Origin: JAMBLL01 sp964460075
GTDB lineage: Bacteria; Actinomycetota; Acidimicrobiia; Spongiisociales; UBA5794
Direction of reading: 5' to 3'
Assembly (NCBI GenBank): GCA_964460075.1
Contig: CAYWPC010000018.1
Coordinates: forward strand, 1 to 47,477
DNA: 47,477 nt
In this document: piece by piece, positions 10,412 through 16,770 of the stretch
Numbering within the stretch: position 1 is the first letter of the stretch
Layout: each line of letters opens with the position of its first letter
Notes under the pieces: model-generated
Told to the model about the DNA's origin: nothing
Database searches by the model: none
Seen by the model: only the letters and a program-made list of their open reading frames with translations
Translations under genes and position numbers: made by a program

Positions 10412-11160
10412 CCGCGCTCCTCTCGGTTCGTGATCCCCATCGAGCGCGCGAGAATGCCGCGTCCTCGAAAGGGTGTATCAGATCGGGATCGTGGCAACGC
10501 GGCTGGTGATCGATCAGCGTTCGATCGACGCTCGGTCGCCACGTCACCTCCCAGGTTCGGGACCTCTTCGGTTCCACGTCTCATAGTACCTGCTGTCGTA
10601 GCAACCAGGACCGAGAATCTCGAAGGCGAGATCGCTCGGCCACACGAGAGCACTGTTGACCCTGTCGTGAACACATCGTCGATGAGAACGGCGCCGTCTG
10701 GCACACGACCTCTTGCGCGGAACGAGATCGGTGCACGGGTGTCACGCGGCGCACCGGCCCTGCGTGCCCACCACAACGGCGGGACCAGCACGTCGGCTAC
10801 CGGCACCCCCGTGAGATCGGAGATAGCTCGTGCGAGAAACGCCGCTTGATCGATTCCGTACCCAACGCGACGTGCAATCGACCTGCGAACTGGGACAAGT
10901 ACGTCGACACGGTGTGGCAAGCGACCAGCCATGGCCACTGCAAGAAACCGTCCAGCTATGTGCGATCTCCGATATTTCAGATTGTGAACGAGCCGCGCGG
11001 CTGTGCCGGAGTGCGCAAAGGGGACTCCAACGACAACACCCGAGACGACGAAATCGTGCGCTGGACTCAAATCTCTCGAACATGCAGGGCACAAGGGGTG
11101 GCCAGGCATTGCACAGGCAATACACAACATGTGGACCAAGCTATCTGCCACGTATGACAC
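10408..11160 (-). CDS. comF: ComF-family phosphoribosyltransferase-like protein
   Basis: A 250-residue protein with an N-terminal Cys cluster (CIAC then CPAC, a likely zinc site as in ComF) and a type I phosphoribosyltransferase domain whose PRPP loop reads VLIDDVFTTGST. ComF proteins act in DNA uptake in some bacteria; in actinobacteria the role is less clear. After the PRTase core there is an Arg/Ser-rich tail of about 60 residues that I do not recognise, overlapping hpf by 4 bp. The start is GTG at 11160 with GGAG 7 nt upstream. A perfect 16-bp palindrome sits just before the start. No other competence gene is visible nearby. Confidence 0.85.
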   Translation of the reverse strand: MSYVADSLVHMLCIACAMPGHPLCPACSRDLSPAHDFVVSGVVVGVPFAHSGTAARLVHNLKYRRSHIAGRFLAVAMAGRLPHRVDVLVPVRRSIARRVGYGIDQAAFLARAISDLTGVPVADVLVPPLWWARRAGAPRDTRAPISFRARGRVPDGAVLIDDVFTTGSTVLSCGRAISPSRFSVLVATTAGTMRRGTEEVPNLGGDVATERRSNADRSPAALPRSRSDTPFRGRGILARSMGITNREERG

Positions 11161-11164
11161 ATCT

Positions 11165-11180
11165 GGTCTCCAAGGAGACC
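11165..11180. promoter_or_regulatory. Perfect 16-bp inverted repeat before comF (possible operator)
   Basis: GGTCTCC-AA-GGAGACC, two 7-bp arms around 2 bp, begins 4 nt upstream of the comF GTG and includes the Shine-Dalgarno GGAG. It could bind a dimeric regulator or hide the ribosome binding site in a hairpin. Either role is inference. Confidence 0.35.
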
Positions 11181-11243
11181 GAGTAGTCCCGCAGCTCGCC
11201 TCTGCGCGGTGCTATCAGACCGAACGCTGATGACCTGTCGAAG

Positions 11244-12491
11244 TCAGGTTCCGTGTTGCCAAGACGCGAGGTATTCAACCTGCTCCGCCGTCAATTCCTC
11301 AAGGCCTCCTCCGAGCGCCTCGAGCTTGAGCCGAGCGACCTCCTCGTCGAGTTCCCTCGGCAGGATGTACACCTTGGGCTCCAGAGTGTCGGCGTTCTGA
11401 ACAATCCATTCGGCTGCGAGGGCCTGGTCGGCAAACGACATATCCATCACGTCCGCCGGATGACCTTCCGCCGCGCCGAGGTTCACAAGACGACCCTCGG
11501 CCACGACAAGGATGCGACGTCCATCCGGGAGCGCGTACTCCTCGAGGTTGTCACGAAGGATGCGACGCGAATCTGCCATCTCGTCCAAGGCAACCAGATC
11601 GAGCTCGACATCGAAATGGCCGGCATTCGCGATGATGCTTCCGTCCGGCATCTTGGCGAAATGCTCGGCGCGGAACACGTGTATGTTGCCTGTTGCGGTG
11701 ATGAAGACGTTTCCGACCTCAGCTGCGTCTTCTGCCGTCATGACACGATGCCCCTCCATCGTGGCCGCAACCGCACGAATGGGGTCTGTCTCGACAACGA
11801 TGACGTCCGCGCCCATCCCCTTGGCTCTCGTTGCGATACCCCAGCCACAGTCTCCGTAACCGGCAACCACTACCCGTCTCCCCGCAAACAAGATGTTTGA
11901 CGCCCGAAGGATGCCATCCAGGCTGGATTGGCCCGTTCCGTGCCTGTTGTCGAATAGGTGTTTCGTCTCAGAGTCGTTCACTGCAACAATTGGGTATCGG
12001 AGAACGCCATCGTTCGCCATTGCTTTCAATCGGATGACGCCGGTCGTCGTCTCTTCCATGCCACCGACGATCGGCTGATCGACGCGCTCTTTGTGCAGGA
12101 CGGTCGTGGTATCTGCACCGTCGTCAAAAACGATGTGCGGATTCGTGTCGAGGATGGCGTTGATGTGGTCGTAGAACGCATCGGAATCCTCACCACGCAC
12201 GGCATACGTCGGAATGCCGACATCAACCAGGGCAGCAGCGACATCATCCTGCGTCGAGAGGGGGTTCGATGCGCACAACGCAACTTCGGCACCGCCGGCA
12301 ATGAGCGTCAACATCAGATTCGCTGTCTCGGTGGTGACGTGCATGCACGCAGCAATGCGATATCCAGCGAGCGGCTGCTCGGTTACGAAGCGCTCACGAA
12401 TTGCCTCGAGGACAGGCATGCGACGCGCTGCCCATTCAATGCGAAGGTGGCCGCTTTCGGCAAGAGCGATGTCGGCAATGTCGTAGTCCAT
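11244..12491 (-). CDS. ahcY: Adenosylhomocysteinase
   Basis: A 415-residue NAD-dependent enzyme that splits S-adenosylhomocysteine into adenosine and homocysteine, relieving product inhibition of methyltransferases. Visible are TTETANL and NPLSTQDD in the substrate domain, GTGQSSLDG, the NAD-binding VVVAGYGDCGWG loop, TATGN, and NAGHFDVE. Length fits the shorter bacterial/archaeal type without the insert of the longer eukaryotic-like form. I choose ATG at 12491 (MDYDIADIAL) because AGGAGG lies about 5 nt upstream; the frame continues 16 codons further upstream but without support. It diverges from the acyl-CoA dehydrogenase gene. Confidence 0.95.
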   Translation of the reverse strand: MDYDIADIALAESGHLRIEWAARRMPVLEAIRERFVTEQPLAGYRIAACMHVTTETANLMLTLIAGGAEVALCASNPLSTQDDVAAALVDVGIPTYAVRGEDSDAFYDHINAILDTNPHIVFDDGADTTTVLHKERVDQPIVGGMEETTTGVIRLKAMANDGVLRYPIVAVNDSETKHLFDNRHGTGQSSLDGILRASNILFAGRRVVVAGYGDCGWGIATRAKGMGADVIVVETDPIRAVAATMEGHRVMTAEDAAEVGNVFITATGNIHVFRAEHFAKMPDGSIIANAGHFDVELDLVALDEMADSRRILRDNLEEYALPDGRRILVVAEGRLVNLGAAEGHPADVMDMSFADQALAAEWIVQNADTLEPKVYILPRELDEEVARLKLEALGGGLEELTAEQVEYLASWQHGT

Positions 12492-12507
12492 GTGTCCTCC
12501 TGGGGTG

Positions 12508-12522
12508 AGTATTGATGATACT
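12508..12522. promoter_or_regulatory. Short inverted repeat and -10-like TATCAT before ahcY
   Basis: AGTAT and ATACT arms flank a 5-nt loop about 17 nt upstream of the ahcY start. On the minus strand TATCAT at 12515-12520 fits a -10 box, giving a leader of roughly 20 nt that contains the Shine-Dalgarno. I do not see the conserved core of the SAH riboswitch. Confidence 0.3.
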
Positions 12523-12642
12523 GAGAGTCGCGCGTGCATGGCCGCGGAGATCCGATTGTGCCGACAGAGGCGACCATTGATCTGTCATCTTTCGCTCATG
12601 CAACGGCAGGTACCATGCTGGGAAGCGATAGGAGACTTCGGC

Positions 12643-13836
12643 TTGGATGCACGGAACTTTGATCTCAACGCCGAGGACCGCCTGATTCTCGGTGAAGCCG
12701 ACCGGTTCGCACGCGAACAACTCGCACCGTTGGCACAACGGATGGACGACGACGAGTGGTGGCCGGAGCACCTCTTCCCCATGCTGGGTCGTCATGGGCA
12801 ACTAGGACTCACCATCCCACCGGAGTATGGAGGCCAAGGACTCGACCTCTTCCAAGCCGCGCTCGTCGGCCAGGCCTACTCAAGATGGAACCACGCTGCA
12901 GCCCTCAGCATCGGTGCTCACGACAATCTGTGTGCAAACAACATCTACAGAAACGGCAACGAGGACCAGAGGAGTCGGTATCTTCCCGGCCTGTGCTCCG
13001 GCCAAGCGGTAGGTGCATTGGGCCTGACCGAACCTGGTGCAGGCTCGGATGCTCTCGGCTCGATGGCCACAACTGCTGTACGCGACGGAGACGTGTATGT
13101 GCTCAACGGTTCGAAGATGTTCATCACAAACGGCCCGATCGCCGACATCGTGCTGGTGTACGCGAAGACTGATCCGCAGGCAGGGACACACGGCATCTCT
13201 GCGTTCATCGTGGAATCGTCATTCCAAGGGTTCCAGGTAGGCCGGAAGCTCATGAAGATGGGGTTCAGAGGCAGCCAGACAGGCGAGTTGGTGTTCACAG
13301 ACTGCATCGTGCCTGCAGAAAACCTTGTAGGGAGAGAGAATGGTGGTGTCGCTATCACCATGAGCGGCCTCGACATCGAGCGCATCTACCTCGCTGCTGG
13401 AGCAGTCGGCCTCGCCGAGCGATGCCTCGAACTCTCGATCCGACATGCAAACAGCCGCGAGCAGTTCGGTCGACCGATCGCCGAGTTCCAAATGATCCAA
13501 TCCAAACTCGCAGAGATGTACACATCGTTGGAGGCAATGCGAACGTTCGCCTACCGAGCCCTCATGGCCGCCAGGAACCTCGAGATCGGAGAGGGCGGAC
13601 GTGGCAATATCCACACCCTCGCCGCTGCGGTCGTGTTGTTCGGCGGACAACAACTGGTCAAGATCGCAGATGATGCTCTTCAGATCTTCGGTGGAGCCGG
13701 GTTCATGTGGGAATCCGAGATAAGCCGGATCTACCGAGGCGTCAAGCTGTACGACATCGGTGGAGGAACCGCCGAAGTGCGCAGACTCATCATCAGCGAA
13801 GCGTTGAACAACGAGTGGCGAGCTGCAAACCAATGA
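12643..13836 (+). CDS. Acyl-CoA dehydrogenase, isovaleryl-CoA dehydrogenase-like
   Basis: An FAD enzyme of about 398 residues that forms the alpha-beta double bond of an acyl-CoA. Two features point to the isovaleryl-CoA subgroup: a glutamate in GLDIERIYLAAG (Glu246 from this start), where that subgroup has its catalytic base, and Gly in YDIGGGTAEVRR at the position where medium-chain enzymes carry the base. FAD/substrate motifs GLTEPGAGSD and NGSKMFITNG are present. I prefer TTG at 12643 because AGGAG lies 8 nt upstream; ATG at 12598 adds 15 residues but has no ribosome site. It would act in leucine breakdown, though substrate is not proven. The next gene overlaps by 4 bp. Confidence 0.87.
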   Translation: MDARNFDLNAEDRLILGEADRFAREQLAPLAQRMDDDEWWPEHLFPMLGRHGQLGLTIPPEYGGQGLDLFQAALVGQAYSRWNHAAALSIGAHDNLCANNIYRNGNEDQRSRYLPGLCSGQAVGALGLTEPGAGSDALGSMATTAVRDGDVYVLNGSKMFITNGPIADIVLVYAKTDPQAGTHGISAFIVESSFQGFQVGRKLMKMGFRGSQTGELVFTDCIVPAENLVGRENGGVAITMSGLDIERIYLAAGAVGLAERCLELSIRHANSREQFGRPIAEFQMIQSKLAEMYTSLEAMRTFAYRALMAARNLEIGEGGRGNIHTLAAAVVLFGGQQLVKIADDALQIFGGAGFMWESEISRIYRGVKLYDIGGGTAEVRRLIISEALNNEWRAANQ

Positions 13837-14615
13837 AGGTGATCAGCGCAGATCTCCGATCAGAACACGATGCGATCGACGCGATAGTCTCGCCGCTCGA
13901 AGCGGACGACTGGAGCACCCCAACACCTGCAGAAGGCTGGACGGTCCAAGATCAGATAGGGCATCTCACCTACTTTGACGAACGGGCAACTGTTGCGATT
14001 TCCGATCCAGAATTGTTCTCTCACGAGTTGATGAGCGCCACACGAGACATCGAGGCATACCTCACGGCCCACCTCGAAATCGCACGCTCCTCGGAACCGA
14101 GTGCCTCCCTCGCCGCGTGGCGTGCCGCCAGGGAGTCGCTGCTCGAGGCGCTCAGTTCGATCGAGCCAACCGCGCGAGTCGCGTGGTATGGCCCTGATAT
14201 GTCGGCAAGGAGCTTTGCCACGGCCCGCCTCATGGAGACGTGGGCGCATGGCCAAGATATTGTCGACGCAGTCGGGGCGTACCGTGAGCCCACGGATCGG
14301 CTACGTCACGTCGCCCTTCTTGGGGTGAAAACGATGACGTGGAGCTTCATCGTCAACGGACTCAACGCACCGCGTGAGAACGTTCGAGTAGATCTGACAG
14401 GGCCATCAGGGGAACAATGGGTGTGGAACGCAGACACCACAGGCGACGTCGTAAGCGGAGACCTCGAGGAGTTCTGCCTCGTCGTCACACAGCGACGCCA
14501 CCTCGATGACACAAGCCTCGACGTGATAGGCCCACTAGCGAAGCGCTGGATGGAGATAGCCCAGGCCTTCGCTGGACCGCCGGGACCCGGTCGGCGGCCA
14601 GGCATATTCACCTGA
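13833..14615 (+). CDS. TIGR03084 / DinB-like maleylpyruvate isomerase-fold protein
   Basis: A 260-residue protein with the N-terminal mycothiol-dependent maleylpyruvate isomerase/DinB-like four-helix fold. Supporting stretches are TPAEGWTVQDQIGHLTYFDE near the N-terminus and METWAHGQDIVDAVG around 130-145, where the histidines of such proteins usually bind a metal. The C-terminal part resembles the actinobacterial TIGR03084 group. Biochemical function is unknown. The start codon overlaps the stop of the acyl-CoA dehydrogenase (ATGA), so the two are probably co-translated and may share a pathway. Confidence 0.78.
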   Translation: MKVISADLRSEHDAIDAIVSPLEADDWSTPTPAEGWTVQDQIGHLTYFDERATVAISDPELFSHELMSATRDIEAYLTAHLEIARSSEPSASLAAWRAARESLLEALSSIEPTARVAWYGPDMSARSFATARLMETWAHGQDIVDAVGAYREPTDRLRHVALLGVKTMTWSFIVNGLNAPRENVRVDLTGPSGEQWVWNADTTGDVVSGDLEEFCLVVTQRRHLDDTSLDVIGPLAKRWMEIAQAFAGPPGPGRRPGIFT

Positions 14616-14625
14616 CGGTCGACAC

Positions 14626-14631
14626 TACCCT
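14626..14631 (+). promoter_or_regulatory. Putative -10 box (TACCCT) for the cupin gene, leaderless
   Basis: TACCCT ends 7 nt before the ATG at 14639, just after the stop of the preceding gene. No Shine-Dalgarno is present and no clear -35 was found. Confidence 0.42.
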
Positions 14632-14638
14632 GGGGTCC

Positions 14639-14986
14639 ATGGCGACGCGAACCGACAAACCCTGGGGATATGAGCTCCTGTGGAGCAAGACCGATCACTA
14701 CGCGGGGAAGGTCATCCACATCAACGCAGGAGAACGGCTCAGCTTGCAATACCACGATGCCAAGCACGAATCCGTCTTTGTGCTCTCCGGCACGCTGATC
14801 CTCCACCTCGGTCGCGGTGACACTGCAAGGGTCATACCAATGCACGTCGGTGATTCCGTCGATATCGCAGCAGGTGACGTGCACAGGTTCGCGGCACCCG
14901 ATGGTTCCGACGTCGAAATCATCGAGGTCTCTACGCCCGAACTGGATGACGTCGTGCGCTTAGAGGACGACTACGACCGTACGTGA
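14639..14986 (+). CDS. Small cupin, type II phosphomannose isomerase-like
   Basis: A 115-residue single-domain cupin. The opening KPWGYELLWS and the segment AGERLSLQYHDAKHESVFVLSG match the C-terminal cupin domain of type II mannose-6-phosphate isomerases; histidines in QYHDAKHE and, further on, DVHRF would bind the metal. As a stand-alone domain it may isomerise or bind a sugar phosphate, which would fit the phosphomannomutase 2 kb away, but the activity is inferred. It converges on the alcohol dehydrogenase with 79 bp between. Confidence 0.82.
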   Translation: MATRTDKPWGYELLWSKTDHYAGKVIHINAGERLSLQYHDAKHESVFVLSGTLILHLGRGDTARVIPMHVGDSVDIAAGDVHRFAAPDGSDVEIIEVSTPELDDVVRLEDDYDRT

Positions 14987-15065
14987 GTCGACGAACGAAG
15001 GGACGCCGATCGCTCCAGCGTCGACCGTCGCTGTCCTGTACCGTTGAGAGCAGTCTTCCCCGCAA

Positions 15066-16118
15066 TCACGCGTGGACGAGCATCTTGTGAAATCCGGGCT
15101 CGCGTCGCGAAAACGCTTCGGCAGCAACCGGCATCTGAGACAACTCGACGCGGTGAGAGAACACCATGGACGCATCCACATCACCATCCTCGAGGAGTTG
15201 CAGCGCCCGACCCATTCGTGGCTGGACATTGGCAAGGCCGTTGAGGCGGAGCTGCAAGTCGTTAGCAAAGAGCAGAGCCAGCGATGTCGGATGGGCGCTC
15301 TCGACCCGGTACACGCCTCCACCGGCGAGCACTCCGCCAGGACGCAGAATCGACGTCGCGAGATCGAAGGCATCGCCGCGACCCGCAAACTCGATGACAA
15401 CATCTACACCCAACCCACGGGTGGCTTCGTCGACGATGCCACCCACCGAGTCTCTCTCGATGTTGATCGGTACGCCACCGAGTGCTGCCGCCCGGTCTAG
15501 CCGATGAGGTACTCGGTCGAAGACGAGGGGGGGCTTTCTCGTGCGGGTAACGATGAGTTGGAGTGCGAGGAGGCCAGTCGGCCCGGCACCGACAAGCGCG
15601 ACCACGTCGTCGACGTGCACGTCCGCTGCATCAACGACGATCAAGGCTGCTGGCAGGTTGCACGACAGGAGCACGGCGGCTTCGTCGTCGACGATGTCTG
15701 GTAGCGATAGGAGATGACCGTCAGCCAAGGGAACTCGCACATATTCGGCATGACTCCCCGCCAGATCTCTGAAGCCGTAGATCGCCTTGTCTGATGTCAG
15801 GCAATGACCGGTGAGTCCTAGAGAGCACATGTGACATGAACCGCAGCTCACCGAGAACGGGAACGTGACACGGTCGCCGACCGCGAACCGCTTCACCTTG
15901 GTGCCGACTGCAACTATCTCACCAACGATCTCGTGCCCGAGAATCGTCGATCCTGGAACGGCGAGATCCGGCATCTCCCCTTGGTACAGATACAAATCTG
16001 ACCCACACATCGACGTCGCTGAGGTCGCAACGACAACGTCTCGTGGATCTTCGATACTTGGGTCCGGTACCCGATCGAAGCGGAGATCGTGGGGTCCGTG
16101 GTAAACGATGGCACGCAT
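15066..16118 (-). CDS. Zinc-dependent alcohol dehydrogenase (MDR family)
   Basis: A 350-residue medium-chain dehydrogenase/reductase. Catalytic-zinc motifs are MCGSDLYLY and the GHE in LGHEIVGEIVAVG. Four cysteines of a structural zinc site are in CGSCHMCSLGLTGHC. The Rossmann motif is GAGPTGLLAL. The overall pattern resembles threonine/formaldehyde-type dehydrogenases, but substrate cannot be set from sequence. I use ATG at 16118 (MRAIVYHG) because the family starts there and AAAGGA lies 6 nt upstream. The upstream neighbour is the palindromic repeat region. Confidence 0.9.
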   Translation of the reverse strand: MRAIVYHGPHDLRFDRVPDPSIEDPRDVVVATSATSMCGSDLYLYQGEMPDLAVPGSTILGHEIVGEIVAVGTKVKRFAVGDRVTFPFSVSCGSCHMCSLGLTGHCLTSDKAIYGFRDLAGSHAEYVRVPLADGHLLSLPDIVDDEAAVLLSCNLPAALIVVDAADVHVDDVVALVGAGPTGLLALQLIVTRTRKPPLVFDRVPHRLDRAAALGGVPINIERDSVGGIVDEATRGLGVDVVIEFAGRGDAFDLATSILRPGGVLAGGGVYRVESAHPTSLALLFANDLQLRLNGLANVQPRMGRALQLLEDGDVDASMVFSHRVELSQMPVAAEAFSRREPGFHKMLVHA

Positions 16119-16160
16119 TCGGGGTCCTTTCCCATCAGCGTTCAATTTCTCCGATTATCC

Positions 16161-16180
16161 GTCCCCCCTTCAGGGGGGAC
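16161..16180. repeat. Palindrome A, copy 1
   Basis: 8-bp perfect arms GTCCCCCC / GGGGGGAC around a TTCA loop. Copy 2 is at 16364-16383. A truncated copy lies at 16542-16553. Confidence 0.95.
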
Positions 16181-16214
16181 GAGCGAGTCCTCGAGCAAGG
16201 GGGGCCTGCGAGCC
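16178..16214. repeat. Unit C, copy 1 (CTCGAG-centred)
   Basis: A 37-bp unit that begins GACGAGCGAGTCCTCGAG and ends GGCCTGCGAGCC, joined directly to palindrome A. Related copies lie at 16245-16280, 16381-16410 and 16437-16470, with a few substitutions each. Confidence 0.85.
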
Positions 16215-16244
16215 CGCGAGCCCGGTACGGTGAGGGCTCGATAG

Positions 16245-16280
16245 GACAAGCGAGCCCTCGAGCGAGGGGGCCTGCGAGCC
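16245..16280. repeat. Unit C, copy 2
   Basis: Begins GACAAGCGAGCCCTCGAGCG and ends CCTGCGAGCC. It is closest to copy 3 in its first half. Confidence 0.85.
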
Positions 16281-16290
16281 CTTTGCTACG

Positions 16291-16372
16291 CGATCCCCCT
16301 GCATCGTCGCTTGCGCTCCTCTGCCGTCCCCCTTGAAAGGGGGACAGACTTCCCGTCCCAACCGTCCCCCCT
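16291..16372. repeat. 82-bp exact direct repeat, copy 1
   Basis: Identical base for base to 16469-16550, with a 178-bp offset. Each copy contains one palindrome B and the first 9 bases of a palindrome A; only copy 1 runs on into a complete A. Confidence 0.95.
16326..16345. repeat. Palindrome B, copy 1
   Basis: 9-bp perfect arms GTCCCCCTT / AAGGGGGAC around GA. Copy 2 is at 16504-16523. It is closely related to palindrome A. Confidence 0.95.
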
Positions 16373-16383
16373 TCAGGGGGGAC
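16364..16383. repeat. Palindrome A, copy 2
   Basis: Same 20-bp sequence as copy 1, again joined directly to a unit C on its right side. Confidence 0.95.
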
Positions 16384-16410
16384 AAGCGAGCCCTCGAGCG
16401 AGAAGGGCCT
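16381..16410. repeat. Unit C, copy 3
   Basis: Begins as copy 2 but diverges after the CTCGAGCGAG core. It directly abuts palindrome A copy 2. Confidence 0.8.
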
Positions 16411-16436
16411 CCGAACAAGGAGGAACCTTCCGGGGG

Positions 16437-16470
16437 AACAAGCGAGTCCTCGAGCAAGGGCGGGCCTGCG
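16437..16470. repeat. Unit C, copy 4
   Basis: Begins AACAAGCGAGTCCTCGAG and ends GGGCCTGCG, running straight into the second 82-bp direct repeat. Confidence 0.8.
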
Positions 16471-16550
16471 ATCCCCCTGCATCGTCGCTTGCGCTCCTCT
16501 GCCGTCCCCCTTGAAAGGGGGACAGACTTCCCGTCCCAACCGTCCCCCCT
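16469..16550. repeat. 82-bp exact direct repeat, copy 2
   Basis: Second copy of 16291-16372. It stops where palindrome A is truncated, 10 bp before the Trm112 stop codon. Confidence 0.95.
16504..16523. repeat. Palindrome B, copy 2
   Basis: Same 20-bp sequence as copy 1. On the minus strand it lies 38 bp past the Trm112 stop and could fold as a strong hairpin, but no T-tract follows, so a classical intrinsic terminator is not supported. Confidence 0.95.
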
Positions 16551-16560
16551 GACATCGTCA

Positions 16561-16770
16561 CTAACGCTCCGCCGGTGTTCCCGCTGCTGGGGGAAGCTCC
16601 GCCTCGTCCACCAGCATCACGGGAATCCCGTCACGTATTGGATAGGCGCGCCCACACTCGCTACATACGAGTGCAGGGGAGACGTCTCGCTCGGAGAGCT
16701 CCCCGGCGCATGCCGGGCACTGCATGATCGCCAACAGATCCTGCGATACCAGAGGTTCCTTTTCCGTCAT
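16561..16770 (-). CDS. Trm112-family zinc-ribbon protein
   Basis: A 69-residue protein with CPAC and CSEC pairs and the segment ERDVSPALVCSECGRAYPIRDGIPVMLVDEAEL, which matches bacterial Trm112/UPF0434 proteins. Eukaryotic Trm112 activates methyltransferases; the bacterial role is not well defined. Its start overlaps the phosphomannomutase stop by 4 bp (ATGA), so it is the second gene of that operon. In other actinobacteria a Trm112-like gene is also found near a phosphomannomutase and DUF3499. Confidence 0.9.
   Translation of the reverse strand: MTEKEPLVSQDLLAIMQCPACAGELSERDVSPALVCSECGRAYPIRDGIPVMLVDEAELPPAAGTPAER

Larger units (their letters stand above)
16119..16560. repeat. Gene-free mosaic of GC-rich palindromic and direct repeats
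   Basis: This 442-bp stretch between the dehydrogenase start and the Trm112-like stop has no supportable gene, although several frames stay open because of its GC-rich repeats. From 16161 it is made almost wholly of repeated pieces: palindromes of two related kinds (listed separately), four variants of a unit centred on CTCGAG, and an exact 82-bp direct repeat. The last truncated palindrome ends 8 bp before the Trm112 stop codon. The organisation resembles REP/BIME-type intergenic elements. It may also hold the dehydrogenase promoter and a terminator for the upstream operon, neither of which is demonstrable here. Confidence 0.9.

Noticed and set aside
12492..12642. SAH riboswitch upstream of ahcY
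   Set aside because: Only a short hairpin and Shine-Dalgarno are visible; I could not find the conserved SAH aptamer core.
13707..13832. Upstream extension of the TIGR03084 gene
   Set aside because: It overlaps conserved acyl-CoA dehydrogenase codons; the ATG at 13833 gives the expected N-terminus and a 4-bp coupling overlap.
16504..16523. Intrinsic terminator after the Trm112 gene
   Set aside because: A strong hairpin is possible, but no T-tract follows on the minus strand and the same palindrome recurs elsewhere in the mosaic.
16161..16550. CRISPR array
   Set aside because: Repeats are of different kinds and lengths with irregular spacing, no uniform spacers, and no cas genes nearby.
16135..16561. 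Several minus- and plus-strand open frames across the repeat mosaic
   Set aside because: They arise from the stop-poor GC-rich repeats; translations are repetitive in every frame and no start is supported.
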